Below, piece by piece: positions 24,665 through 33,282 of a DNA stretch of 64,000 nt. Numbering within the stretch: position 1 is the first letter of the stretch; every line of letters begins with the position of its first letter. The translations under genes were made by a program, and so were the position numbers. Origin of the DNA: CAVPDA01 sp963702495 (lineage in GTDB: Bacteria > Pseudomonadota > Gammaproteobacteria > Burkholderiales > Rhodocyclaceae); the NCBI GenBank assembly GCA_963702495.1, contig CAVPDA010000020.1, forward strand, positions 1-64,000, given 5' to 3'. The notes beneath the pieces are model-generated. The model saw only the letters and a program-made list of their open reading frames with translations, was not told where the DNA came from and did no database searches.

Positions 24665-25801
24665 TCAGCCCCGCATCACGGAATCCGGGTCGGTGATCGC
24701 CGCGCGCCAGATCGGCACGATGGTGGATACCACATAGGGGAAAACCGTGAAGAAGAACAGGGTCGCCACCTGAAAGCCGTCGATGGCCGGGGTCAGGGCA
24801 AAGCGCGGATAGAGCACGGCCCAGCCCTTCAGCACCGGCTCGAACAGGCCGGAATGGAAGTAGAAGACGTGGAGGTAGGCGGCGATGTAGCCGACGCAGA
24901 AAGCGGTAAGGGACACCAGGGCGCCTTCCCAGAATTTCATCTTGATCACGTCGCCGGTTTCCCAGCCGATGGCCTTGAGAATGCCGATCTCCCGTTTCTC
25001 CTCCGCCGACAGGCCCGACGCCTTCTCCCAGGAGAAGATGGCAAAGGCGAGGATGGCGCCGGCCATCAGTACCAGGACGATGCCTTCGCGCCAGTTGAAG
25101 ATGGACTCGTAGGTGCGCAGGACTTCCTCGCGCAGGATGGGACGCGAATCCGGAAGCTGGGTGCCGAGTTTGGTGGCGACATTCGTCACTTCCTGCGGAT
25201 TCGCCACCGACAGCGCGATATCGGTGTAGTGGCCCTCTGGAATTCCGAAAAAAGCGCGGAAATCGGCCTCGTTCAGCAGAAAGAGGTCAGCGCTTACCAA
25301 CTCGCTGGCGCTGGACAGGACACGAGCTACCGTGAAGCTCGAGAGCTTGCCGGAGTAGGAGCGGAAGGAGATGACGTTGCCGACGCCGATGCCCCGCGTC
25401 GCGGCGACGCGTTCGCCGATGACGATCCTACCTTTCTCCACCGGCTCGGCGGACGGCGCCATGAAGGTGTAGTTGGCCTTCACCACGGAGTCGTAGTAGT
25501 AGCCCCAGAGGCGGCCTTCCATTTTCTGCACGCCGCGGATGCGTCCGATCTTCTCCATGTAGCCGGGCGGGATCAGGTCATGGCGGCCCGCCACCATGCG
25601 CTGCAGGATCACCTCGGGAGAGTTCTGCAGCACTGCCGCCGCCTCGCGCCGCAGGGCGTGCGTGAACAGCATCACCGAGGCCAGCAGGAAGATGATCAGG
25701 GTATACACCGCCAGCAACCCGAGATTCTTCACCTTGCGCCGCGCCAGCGACGACAGGGTGAAGTCAATCAGGTATTTCTGCTTTTCGATCCAGCTTTTCA
25801 T
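24665..25801 (-). CDS. FtsX-like ABC transporter permease
   Basis: About 378 residues, starting at ATG 25801 (a GTG two codons earlier is possible). One N-terminal membrane span (LLAVYTLIIFLLASVMLF), a large periplasmic domain of some 200 residues, and three C-terminal spans give the FtsX/MacB topology. The EIGILKAIGW segment is the family's coupling motif. It overlaps the upstream small exported protein gene by 38 bp and is followed one base later by its ATPase gene. Confidence 0.85.
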   Translation of the reverse strand: MKSWIEKQKYLIDFTLSSLARRKVKNLGLLAVYTLIIFLLASVMLFTHALRREAAAVLQNSPEVILQRMVAGRHDLIPPGYMEKIGRIRGVQKMEGRLWGYYYDSVVKANYTFMAPSAEPVEKGRIVIGERVAATRGIGVGNVISFRSYSGKLSSFTVARVLSSASELVSADLFLLNEADFRAFFGIPEGHYTDIALSVANPQEVTNVATKLGTQLPDSRPILREEVLRTYESIFNWREGIVLVLMAGAILAFAIFSWEKASGLSAEEKREIGILKAIGWETGDVIKMKFWEGALVSLTAFCVGYIAAYLHVFYFHSGLFEPVLKGWAVLYPRFALTPAIDGFQVATLFFFTVFPYVVSTIVPIWRAAITDPDSVMRG

Positions 25802-26105
25802 ACGCACGGACGATGCCCGCCGGCGGGACGATCAGCGAACCGGTCGGGAAGTGTTCCAGGGCGAGGGGATGATCCTGGGCCGCCGAATGCAGGTCGGCCT
25901 GGGACGGGTGGCGGGTATAGCGCGCCTCGGTGAACAGACACAGATCGGTGAGTCCGAGTTTCTCCACCAGCGCTTTGCGCTGCTCCAGACCGGCCGCCGC
26001 CGCGGGACGGGGACGGGCGGCATCGACGAAGGTGATGCCGACGCCGATCGACAACAGGCCGATCAGGGCCAGCGCAAGACTCGAATTTCTCGAAACGGTC
26101 GCCAT
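25764..26105 (-). CDS. Small exported protein at the head of the ABC/copper operon
   Basis: About 113 residues from ATG 26105 (a GTG at 26117 is an alternative). An N-terminal hydrophobic segment (SLALALIGLLSIGVGITFV) serves as signal or anchor; the rest is soluble with a single Cys and CLFTEARYTRHPSQADLHSA. It overlaps the permease gene, so it is probably a periplasmic partner of the transporter. Family not recognised. It lies just downstream of an intrinsic terminator. Confidence 0.6.
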   Translation of the reverse strand: MATVSRNSSLALALIGLLSIGVGITFVDAARPRPAAAAGLEQRKALVEKLGLTDLCLFTEARYTRHPSQADLHSAAQDHPLALEHFPTGSLIVPPAGIVRAYEKLDRKAEIPD

Positions 26106-26118
26106 GGGCCGAAGCACG

Positions 26119-26154
26119 AAAAAACAGGGCGCGGCGATTATACGCCGCGCCCTG
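26119..26154 (-). terminator. Intrinsic terminator between the 60-residue gene and the copper operon
   Basis: A perfect 12-bp stem (26125-26136 with 26143-26154) is followed on the minus strand by six T residues (26124-26119). The 6-nt loop reads TATAAT on the minus strand. It ends the short 26397-26215 gene and separates it from the copper operon starting at 26105. Confidence 0.88.
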
Positions 26155-26214
26155 GTAGCTTATTCTTGAGGCCGGTGCGCAGACCGGCCGGCTTGCGCGT
26201 CGGGTCGGGTCGGG

Positions 26215-26397
26215 TCAGGCTCGGTTCGACGCGCGCATCAACACGCCGCGCAACGCAATGGTCAGGCTGGATCCGAGACCGATGCGCTGGGCGATGGCGG
26301 GCAGCAGAATCAGGGAGGCCATCGCCAGTCCCGTGCTCAGGAGCAGCGAAGGCAGTTGATCGGCTTCTTTCTGCTGGATCTTCCTCGATGTGTTCAT
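26215..26397 (-). CDS. 60-residue single-span membrane protein under a RegA-type box
   Basis: A 60-residue frame behind a strong AGGAGGGGG ribosome-binding site. The N-terminus is charged (MNTSRKIQQKEADQLP), then one hydrophobic segment (LLLSTGLAMASLILLPAIA) and a basic tail (LRGVLMRASNRA). I do not recognise a family. Reality is supported by the ribosome site, an upstream TATGAT -10 with a perfect palindrome at the regulon spacing, and a terminator downstream. Confidence 0.75.
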   Translation of the reverse strand: MNTSRKIQQKEADQLPSLLLSTGLAMASLILLPAIAQRIGLGSSLTIALRGVLMRASNRA

Positions 26398-26443
26398 GAC
26401 CTTGTCCCCCTCCTAGTGGTCTTCTGACCTGAATTGTAGGTCG

Positions 26444-26489
26444 ATCATAGCGAAGGGCAAGGTCAGGCGAAATGCGACATAGTGTCGCA
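26444..26489 (-). promoter_or_regulatory. Perfect RegA-box-like palindrome and -10 of the 60-residue gene
   Basis: TGCGACA-TAG-TGTCGCA (26473-26489) has both 7-bp arms perfect. On the minus strand TATGAT (26449-26444, 5 of 6 to TATAAT) ends 37 bp from the centre, giving a start near 26437 and a leader of about 40 nt. It is the best member of the palindrome set. Confidence 0.72.
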
Positions 26490-26608
26490 GGTGGACGCCG
26501 CACCCTGCATTGGCTGCCGCTCCCGAAAACCCGGATCGGACACGACCGCAACGCGGGAATCCGCCGCAGCGCTCGTTCAGCGGCAGTGACGGACGGCGCG
26601 GGGGGCGC

Positions 26609-27640
26609 TCAGGAGGCGGCGACCTTGTCGGCGGAGAAGGTGAACGAGTCGGCGAAGAACTCGTCGGGCGGCAGTCCGCACGCGGCGACGAAATCGCGCT
26701 TGGCCGCCTCCACCATCGCCGGCGCGCCGCAGACGTAGGCTTGGTGGTAGGACAGATCGGGGAAATCGGTCATTACCGCCTGGTGCACGAGTCCGGTGCG
26801 GCCGGACCAGGCGTCCTCCGGCAGCGCGTCGGACACGACCGGAATGTAATTGAAGTGGGGATGATCGAGTTGCCACTGCAGGGGCAAATCGTTCATGTAC
26901 AGGTCCGCCGGCCGCCGTCCCCCCCAATAGAGAGTCATCGGCCGCGTCAGGTGCGTGTGCAGCGCATGCTCGATGATGCCCTTGATCGGCGCGAAGCCGG
27001 TGCCCCCGGCGACGAACACGATCGGCTTGCCGCTTTCCTCGCGCAGATAGAAGCTGCCGTGGGGGCCTTCGAAACGCAGGATGTCGCGTTCCTTCATGCC
27101 GTGGAACACATGCTCCGTGAACTGTCCGCCCGGCGCCAGGCGCACATGAAGCTCCAGCAATTCGTCGTCGTGGGGAGCGTTGGCCAGGGAGAAGGCGCGG
27201 CGCCGGCCGTCCTTGAGCAGGAACTCGACGTATTGCCCCGCCAGGAACTGCAGCCGCTCATTGACCGGCAGCTTGAGGCGCAGCACCATCACATCGGGAG
27301 CGGGGTGGGTCATCGTCTGCACGCGACAGGGCAGCGTGCGGATCGGGATGTCCTTCACCGCGCCCACCTCGCGGCATTCGATAGTGATGTCCGAAAGCGG
27401 TTTGGCGCAGCAGAAGAGGGCCAGGCCGAGGCGCTTCTCGTCCTCCGACAGCGCGGTGTCCTGATGTTTTCCGTAATCGATCTCGCCCGACAGGAGTCTG
27501 CCCTTGCACGTCCCGCAGGCGCCGTTGCGGCAGCCGTAGGGCAGCGTGAATCCTGCATCCAGCGCCGATTCGAGGATCGTCTGGTCGCCGTCGGTCTGAT
27601 AGCTGTGGTGGCTCGGTTCGATCGTAACTTGGAAGGGCAT
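26609..27640 (-). CDS. Ferredoxin-NAD(P)H reductase-type protein (CDP-6-deoxy-glucoseen reductase-like)
   Basis: A 343-residue electron-transfer protein. The N-terminal [2Fe-2S] domain has C37, C42, C45 and C77/C78 (YGCRNGACGTC...FCC). A flavin domain (GRRRAFSLANAP) and an NAD-binding domain (VFVAGGTGFAPIKGI, YVCGAPAMVEAA) follow. It is close to the AscD/RfbI-like reductases common in betaproteobacteria, which are usually not in sugar clusters; the partner acceptor is unknown. Monocistronic and divergent from the next gene. Confidence 0.85.
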   Translation of the reverse strand: MPFQVTIEPSHHSYQTDGDQTILESALDAGFTLPYGCRNGACGTCKGRLLSGEIDYGKHQDTALSEDEKRLGLALFCCAKPLSDITIECREVGAVKDIPIRTLPCRVQTMTHPAPDVMVLRLKLPVNERLQFLAGQYVEFLLKDGRRRAFSLANAPHDDELLELHVRLAPGGQFTEHVFHGMKERDILRFEGPHGSFYLREESGKPIVFVAGGTGFAPIKGIIEHALHTHLTRPMTLYWGGRRPADLYMNDLPLQWQLDHPHFNYIPVVSDALPEDAWSGRTGLVHQAVMTDFPDLSYHQAYVCGAPAMVEAAKRDFVAACGLPPDEFFADSFTFSADKVAAS

Positions 27641-27666
27641 GGCGGCTGACGTGAGATAATTGCGCT

Positions 27667-28545
27667 GTGCAAAGACTTCTTATCATCGGCTGCGGCGATG
27701 TCGCGCGGCGGGCGTTGCCATGGCTGACGCGGCGATTCCGCGTCTATGCCGTCGCGCGCAGTGCCGCCGCCGCAGACGAACTGCGCGCCCTCGGCGTGAC
27801 CCCGATCCGCGCCGATCTCGATCATCCTCGGACGCTCGCCCGGCTTGCCGGAATTGCGAATCTGGTGCTGCATTCCGCGCCGCCGCAGGACCAGGGCCGG
27901 CGCGACGAGCGCACGCGGCAGCTCGTGGCGGTGCTGGCTAAGGCGAGCAGTTTACCACGGCGCCTCATCTACATAAGCACCAGCGGCGTGTATGGCGACT
28001 GCGCCGGGGCCCGGGTGACGGAGGCACGGCCGGCGCGCGCCCAGACCGCGCGGGCGCAGAGGCGCGTCGACGCCGAGCAGGTGCTGCGCCGCTTTGGCAG
28101 GAGCAACGGCGTCGCCGTGAGCGTGCTGCGTGCGCCGGGCATCTACGCCGCCGATCGCTTGCCGCTGGAGCGCGTACGACGCGCCGACCCGGTGTTGAAA
28201 CGGGACGAGGACGTGCATACCAACCATATCCATGCCGAAGATCTGGCCTACCTGTGCTGCATGGCGCTGAGCCGCGCCGGCGCCGGCCGCGTCTATAACG
28301 CGTGCGACGATTCGGACGTGCTGATGGGGGACTATTTCGATCTGGTGGCGGACACCTTCGACCTGCCGCGGCCGCCGCGCGTTACGCGTGAGGAAGCCAA
28401 GGCGCGGCTCAAGCCGATGACTTTGTCGTTCATGCAGGAGTCGCGCCGCCTGTCGAATGGGCGCATCAAGCGCGAATTGCGCGTGCGCCTGCGCTATCCC
28501 GACGTTGCCGCCGGCCTCGCCGCGGCGCGCCACAAGGGGAGTTGA
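27667..28545 (+). CDS. YeeZ-like NAD(P)-dependent epimerase/dehydratase family protein
   Basis: A 292-residue short-chain dehydrogenase-like protein starting with GTG at 27667. The Rossmann motif is IIGCGDVARRAL; ISTSGVYGD carries the catalytic-type Ser, and RAPGIYAADRLPLERV and YNACDDSD fit the YeeZ group. Substrate unknown. It is followed 6 bp later by hemJ, with which it probably forms an operon. Confidence 0.8.
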   Translation: MQRLLIIGCGDVARRALPWLTRRFRVYAVARSAAAADELRALGVTPIRADLDHPRTLARLAGIANLVLHSAPPQDQGRRDERTRQLVAVLAKASSLPRRLIYISTSGVYGDCAGARVTEARPARAQTARAQRRVDAEQVLRRFGRSNGVAVSVLRAPGIYAADRLPLERVRRADPVLKRDEDVHTNHIHAEDLAYLCCMALSRAGAGRVYNACDDSDVLMGDYFDLVADTFDLPRPPRVTREEAKARLKPMTLSFMQESRRLSNGRIKRELRVRLRYPDVAAGLAAARHKGS

Positions 28546-28551
28546 AGCCAC

Positions 28552-28968
28552 ATGCTCTGGGTCAAGTCCTTCCACATCTTCTTCGTCGTCAGTTGGTTCG
28601 CCGGACTGTTCTACCTGCCCCGGCTGTTCGTCAATCACGCCATGGCGGACGATGCGGCCACGCGCGAGCGGCTGCTCATGATGGAACGCAAGCTGTTCAG
28701 ATTCATGACGCCGCTCGGCGTCCTCGCCGTCGTGTTCGGACTGTGGTTGTGGTTCGCCTACTTCTGGGGCAGCGGCGCGTGGATGCACATCAAGGTGCTG
28801 CTGGTGGTTTTCCTCATCGCCTATCACGCCTACTGCGGCAGGCTGCTGAGGGACTTCGAACGCGGTCGCAACAGCCGCAGCCACGTCTGGTACCGGGTAT
28901 TCAACGAGGTGCCGGTGTTCCTGCTGCTCGGCTCCATCGTGCTCGCCGTGGTGAAACCGTTCCAGTAG
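28552..28968 (+). CDS. hemJ: Protoporphyrinogen IX oxidase HemJ (CopD/UPF0093 family)
   Basis: A 138-residue four-helix membrane protein. MLWVKSFHIFFVVSWFAGLFYLPRLF with the conserved His at position 8, the HIKVLLV segment and YHAYCGR identify HemJ, which oxidises protoporphyrinogen IX in haem synthesis in bacteria lacking HemG/HemY. The haem gene hemL lies further along the window. Confidence 0.88.
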   Translation: MLWVKSFHIFFVVSWFAGLFYLPRLFVNHAMADDAATRERLLMMERKLFRFMTPLGVLAVVFGLWLWFAYFWGSGAWMHIKVLLVVFLIAYHAYCGRLLRDFERGRNSRSHVWYRVFNEVPVFLLLGSIVLAVVKPFQ

Positions 28969-28981
28969 GGCGAATCCGGAA

Positions 28982-30124
28982 TTGGAACATTTCTTCGCCA
29001 CCTGCCCGCGCGGGCTGGAGGATCTTCTCGCCGGCGAGTTGAACGCCGTCGGCGCCGCCGACGTGGCGGTCGTTGCCGGCGGCGTGGGTTTCCGCGGCGA
29101 CTGGCCCTGCTGCTACCGCGCCAACCTGGAGAGCCGCATCGCCACGCGCATCCTGTGGCGAGTTGCAGGTGCGCGTTATCGGCGCGAGGAGGACATCTAT
29201 CGGCTTGCCTACGACGTTCCCTGGCACACGTTGTTCGATGCCGAACGCACGTTGCGCGTCGCCGTCACCGCGATCCGCAGCCCGCTCAGGAGCCTGGACT
29301 TCATCACCCTAAAGGTGAAGGACGCGGTCTGCGACCGCTTTCGTGCCGAGCATGGCAGACGGCCGAGCGTCGATACCAAGTCGCCGGACGTGAGGCTGCA
29401 GGTGTTCCTCACGTCGGACGAAGCCACGCTGTATCTCGATATGTCCGGCGAGCCGCTGTACAAGCGCGGCTTCAAGCGGGCGAAGGTGGAAGCACCGCTC
29501 AAGGAGAATCTGGCGGCCGGCATTCTCATGCTGACCGACTGGCAGCGCGACGAACCCCTGCTCGACCCGATGTGCGGCAGCGGCACCTTGCTTATCGAGG
29601 CGGCGCAACTGGCCCTGGATATCGCCCCCGGCCTGGGGCGCGATTTCGGCTTCGAGCGCCTCGCCGGCTTCGATCAGGGGCTGTGGCGCCGCCTGGTAGG
29701 GGATGCCCAGGCGCGGCGCCGTCTGGCGGCTCCCCTGGCCCTGTTCGGCAGTGACCTGTACGGCGAGCAGGTGATGCGGGCGCGGGAGAATCTCGCGGCG
29801 GCGGGCCTGCTCGATCTCGTCCAGCTCAAGCAGGCCAATCTGCTGGAGCTGTCGCCGCCGGCCCCCGCCGGAGTTTTAGTCGCCAATCCGCCCTACGGCG
29901 CGCGCCTCGGCGAGAAGGAAGAGCTGGCGGACTTCTACCCGCGGCTGGGGGACGCGCTGAAGCAGCGCTTCGCCGGCTGGCGCTGCTATTTCTTTTCCGC
30001 CGACAAGGACCTGCCGAAGCGGATCGGGCTCCGCAGCAGCCGGCGCGTGCCGCTCTACAACGGCGCGCTGGAATGCCGGCTCTACGAGTACCGCATGGTG
30101 GCGGGAACGGCGAAGCTAACGTAG
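28982..30124 (+). CDS. rlmL: THUMP-domain rRNA (guanine-N2) methyltransferase, RlmL-like
   Basis: A 380-residue protein read from a TTG at 28982 because homology to the family begins at once (FFATCPRGLEDLLAGEL). An N-terminal THUMP domain is followed by a methyltransferase domain with LDPMCGSGTLLIEAA (SAM motif) and VANPPYG (catalytic NPPY). It corresponds to the N-terminal half of E. coli RlmL, which methylates G2445 of 23S rRNA. Confidence 0.88.
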   Translation: MEHFFATCPRGLEDLLAGELNAVGAADVAVVAGGVGFRGDWPCCYRANLESRIATRILWRVAGARYRREEDIYRLAYDVPWHTLFDAERTLRVAVTAIRSPLRSLDFITLKVKDAVCDRFRAEHGRRPSVDTKSPDVRLQVFLTSDEATLYLDMSGEPLYKRGFKRAKVEAPLKENLAAGILMLTDWQRDEPLLDPMCGSGTLLIEAAQLALDIAPGLGRDFGFERLAGFDQGLWRRLVGDAQARRRLAAPLALFGSDLYGEQVMRARENLAAAGLLDLVQLKQANLLELSPPAPAGVLVANPPYGARLGEKEELADFYPRLGDALKQRFAGWRCYFFSADKDLPKRIGLRSSRRVPLYNGALECRLYEYRMVAGTAKLT

Positions 30125-30255
30125 GGGTAGGGCGGGCCACGCCCGCCAGTCATTTGCGGCGGCCACGGGCCGTCCTTCGAACCTTGTGAAGGCGCGGTAA
30201 GGAGCCTCGGCGCAGCGGATCCGATAGCGGGCGCCGAGATTGCGCTGCACCCGAC

Positions 30256-31392
30256 CTACACGATGTCCAGGTGCTGAATGCCCGCGGTGAGGTCGCGGTC
30301 CTTGGATTCCTTGCCCTTGAGCTTGATGGTCAGCCGCAGGTCGTTGACCGAATCGGCATTGCGCAGGGCGTCCTCGTAGCTGATCTTGTCCGCCTCGTAC
30401 AGATCGAACAGCGACTGGTCGAAGGTCTGCATGCCCAGTTCACGCGAGCGCTTCATGACGTCCTTGATTTCGGACACGTCGCCCTTGAAGATCAGGTCCG
30501 AGATGAACGGCGAGTTGAGCAGGATCTCCACCGCCGGTACTCGCCCCTTGCCCTCCTTGAAGGGAATGAGCCGCTGCGAAATCATCGCCCGCAGGTTGAG
30601 CGAGAGGTCCATCAGCAGTTGCGGCCGCCGCTCTTCCGGGAAGAAGTTGATGATGCGGTCGATGGCCTGGTTGGCGCTGTTCGCGTGCAGCGTGGCGAGC
30701 GCGAGGTGGCCGGTCTCGGCGAAGGCGATGGCGTGGTCCATGGTCTCACGGTCGCGGATCTCGCCCATCAGGATGACATCGGGGGCCTGGCGCAGGGTGT
30801 TCTTCAGTGCGACCTCCCACGATTCGGTATCGACGCCGATCTCGCGCTGCGTGACGATGCAGTTCTTGTGGTCGTGCACGTATTCGATCGGGTCCTCGAC
30901 CGTGATGATGTGGCCGTAGGAATTCTCGTTGCGGAAGTCCACCATGGCCGCCAGGGAGGTCGTCTTGCCGGTGCCGGTGCCGCCGACGAAGATCGTCAGG
31001 CCGCGCTTGGTCATGGCGATGTCCTTGAGGACCGGCGGCAGCCCGAGTTCGTCGAAGCTGGGGATCCTGGCGTTGATCGTGCGCAGCACGACTCCGACGC
31101 GCGCCTGCTGCACGAAGGCATTGACGCGGAAGCGGCCGATGCCCTGCGGGCTGATGGCGAAGTTGCATTCCTTGGTCGCCTCGAACTCGGCGGCCTGGCG
31201 GTCGTTCATGATGGCGCGCGCCAGTTCCGAGGTGTGCTGCGGCGTCAGCATCTGGTTCGACTGCGGGTTGATCTTGCCGTCGATCTTGATGGCCGGCGGA
31301 AATCCCGCGGTGATAAACAGGTCCGAGCCCTTCTTCGACACCATCAGCCGCAGCAGGTCGTACATGAAGCGAAGTGCTTGATCGCGTTCCAT
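30256..31392 (-). CDS. pilU: Twitching motility ATPase PilU
   Basis: A 378-residue PilT/PilU-type retraction ATPase with Walker A GGTGTGKTT (137-145), Asp box (VEDPIEYVH) and Walker B (ILMGEIRD), plus the C-terminal extension seen in PilU. It assists PilT in retracting type IV pili. It lies 41 bp downstream of pilT on the same strand. Confidence 0.93.
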   Translation of the reverse strand: MERDQALRFMYDLLRLMVSKKGSDLFITAGFPPAIKIDGKINPQSNQMLTPQHTSELARAIMNDRQAAEFEATKECNFAISPQGIGRFRVNAFVQQARVGVVLRTINARIPSFDELGLPPVLKDIAMTKRGLTIFVGGTGTGKTTSLAAMVDFRNENSYGHIITVEDPIEYVHDHKNCIVTQREIGVDTESWEVALKNTLRQAPDVILMGEIRDRETMDHAIAFAETGHLALATLHANSANQAIDRIINFFPEERRPQLLMDLSLNLRAMISQRLIPFKEGKGRVPAVEILLNSPFISDLIFKGDVSEIKDVMKRSRELGMQTFDQSLFDLYEADKISYEDALRNADSVNDLRLTIKLKGKESKDRDLTAGIQHLDIV

Positions 31393-31433
31393 GAATTTCT
31401 CCTAAGCGATCGCCGCCGCGGTCATCCGGCGCG

Positions 31434-32480
31434 CTAGCCGGCTACGAAGGCGTCCTTGTTCTGCGCACGAATCCTGGCTTCGGCTGCGGACACGACATTC
31501 CGACGCACCAGTTCCGACAGCGCCTGATCCAGAGTCTGCATGCCGAAGTTCTGGCCGGTCTGGATCGAGGAATACATCTGGGCGATCTTGTTCTCGCGAA
31601 TCAGGTTGCGTATGGCGGGCGTGCCGATCATGATCTCCCAGGCGGCGACGCGTCCCTGGCCGTCCTTGGTCTTGAGCAGCGTCTGCGAGATCACTGCGCG
31701 CAGCGATTCGGAAAGCATGGCGCGCACCATGTCCTTCTCGGCGGCCGGAAACACGTCCACGACGCGGTCGATGGTCTTGGCGGCGGAGCTGGTGTGCAGG
31801 GTGCCGAACACGAGGTGGCCGGTCTCGGCGCCGGTGAGTGCGAGGCGGATCGTCTCCAGGTCGCGCATCTCGCCCACCAGAATGACATCCGGATCCTCCC
31901 GCAGCGCGCTGCGCAGCGCGTTGTTGAACGAAAGGGTGTGCGGGCCGACCTCGCGCTGGTTGATCAGGCAGCGCTTGCTCTGGTGCACGAACTCGATCGG
32001 ATCCTCGATGGTGAGGATGTGGCCGTACTCCTTTTCGTTGATGTAGTCGACCATCGCCGCCAGGGTCGTGGACTTGCCGGAACCGGTCGGGCCGGTCACC
32101 AGGACGATGCCCCGCGGCTGGCTCGAAATCTCCTTGAATATCGGCGGGCAGCTGAGTTCCTCCAGCGTCAGCACCTTGCTCGGAATGGTGCGGAAAACCG
32201 CGCCGGCGCCGCGCGCCTGGACGAAGGCATTGACGCGGAAGCGGGCGAGGTTGGGCACGTCGAAGGAGAAGTCGCACTCGAGGTGCTCTTCGTACGTCTT
32301 GCGCTGCCCGTCGTTCATGATGTCGTACACCATGCCGTGCACATCCTTGTGCTCCATCGGCGGCAGGTTGATGCGGCGGATGTCGCCGTGCACGCGAATC
32401 ATGGGCGGGAGCCCGGACGACAGATGGAGGTCGGAGGCTTTGTTCTTTACGGCGAAGGCGAGAAGTTCGGTGATGTCCAT
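31434..32480 (-). CDS. pilT: Twitching motility retraction ATPase PilT
   Basis: A 348-residue hexameric ATPase with Walker A GPTGSGKST (130-138), Asp box (IEDPIEFVH), Walker B (ILVGEMRD), His box (LVFGTLHTSSA) and a C-terminal segment typical of PilT. It drives pilus retraction. The yggS gene diverges 84 bp upstream. The chemosensory pil genes lie at 40-49 kb. Confidence 0.95.
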   Translation of the reverse strand: MDITELLAFAVKNKASDLHLSSGLPPMIRVHGDIRRINLPPMEHKDVHGMVYDIMNDGQRKTYEEHLECDFSFDVPNLARFRVNAFVQARGAGAVFRTIPSKVLTLEELSCPPIFKEISSQPRGIVLVTGPTGSGKSTTLAAMVDYINEKEYGHILTIEDPIEFVHQSKRCLINQREVGPHTLSFNNALRSALREDPDVILVGEMRDLETIRLALTGAETGHLVFGTLHTSSAAKTIDRVVDVFPAAEKDMVRAMLSESLRAVISQTLLKTKDGQGRVAAWEIMIGTPAIRNLIRENKIAQMYSSIQTGQNFGMQTLDQALSELVRRNVVSAAEARIRAQNKDAFVAG

Positions 32481-32564
32481 TTATTGTCCTGCGGCGGAAG
32501 CCCCATCCGCCAGGGCGGCGCCGGAACTGGTGCTATACTTTGAGGCGGACTTTGTCGGGCCATT

Positions 32565-33257
32565 ATGGCAACAATATTCGACAACTTGCAAGCCGTGAGG
32601 TCGCGAATTGCAGAGGCTGCGCGGGCTGCCGGACGAAATCCCGACGACATCAAGTTGCTTGCCGTGAGCAAGACCTTCGGCGCCGATGCGATTCGCGCCG
32701 CCGTCGCCGCCGGACAGCGGGCGTTCGGCGAAAGCTACGTCCAGGAGAGTGTCGGAAAGATCGCGCAATGCGCCGGCCTCGGGCTCGAATGGCACTTTAT
32801 CGGCCCGATTCAGAGCAACAAGACCCGTCCGATCGCCGAAATTTTTTCCTGGGTGCACTCGGTCGAACGGCTCAAGGTGGCGCAGCGCTTGTCGCAGGCG
32901 CGCGCGCCACAGCAGCCGCGCCTGCAGGTATGCATCCAGGTCAATGTCAGCGGGGAGTCGAGCAAGAGCGGCGTTGCTCCGGAGGAACTGGACGATCTGG
33001 CGCGGCAGGTGGCCCAACTTCCCGGACTCGAATTGCGCGGCCTGATGGCGATCCCCGAGCCGACGGACGATGCGGCGCTGCAGCGCGCCCGCTTCGCCGA
33101 CCTGCGCCGACTGCGGGAACGCCTGCGAGGCGCCGGGCTCGAACTCGATACGCTGTCGATGGGCATGTCGGCCGACCTCGAGGCGGCGATCCTGGAGGGC
33201 GCCACCATCGTGCGCGTAGGCACCGCCATTTTCGGCGAACGAACGAAAACCAACTGA
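32565..33257 (+). CDS. yggS: Pyridoxal-phosphate homeostasis protein YggS
   Basis: A 230-residue single-domain PLP protein. LLAVSKTFGADAIRAA carries the PLP Lys; GLMAIPEP and LSMGMSADLEAAI are family motifs and GTAIFGER closes the barrel. It regulates cellular PLP and amino-acid pools. The order yggS-proC-yggT-yggU is a classic conserved group. Confidence 0.93.
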   Translation: MATIFDNLQAVRSRIAEAARAAGRNPDDIKLLAVSKTFGADAIRAAVAAGQRAFGESYVQESVGKIAQCAGLGLEWHFIGPIQSNKTRPIAEIFSWVHSVERLKVAQRLSQARAPQQPRLQVCIQVNVSGESSKSGVAPEELDDLARQVAQLPGLELRGLMAIPEPTDDAALQRARFADLRRLRERLRGAGLELDTLSMGMSADLEAAILEGATIVRVGTAIFGERTKTN

Positions 33258-33282
33258 GCGCAATCGTGCTGGAGGAGCGGAC

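Noticed and set aside
598..26489. Palindromes as Crp/Fnr sites of the regulator at 7134-7742
   Set aside because: Arms are separated by 7 bp between TGYGA and TCRCA where Crp and Fnr use 6, and the pattern fits RegA-type boxes better. Not fully excluded.
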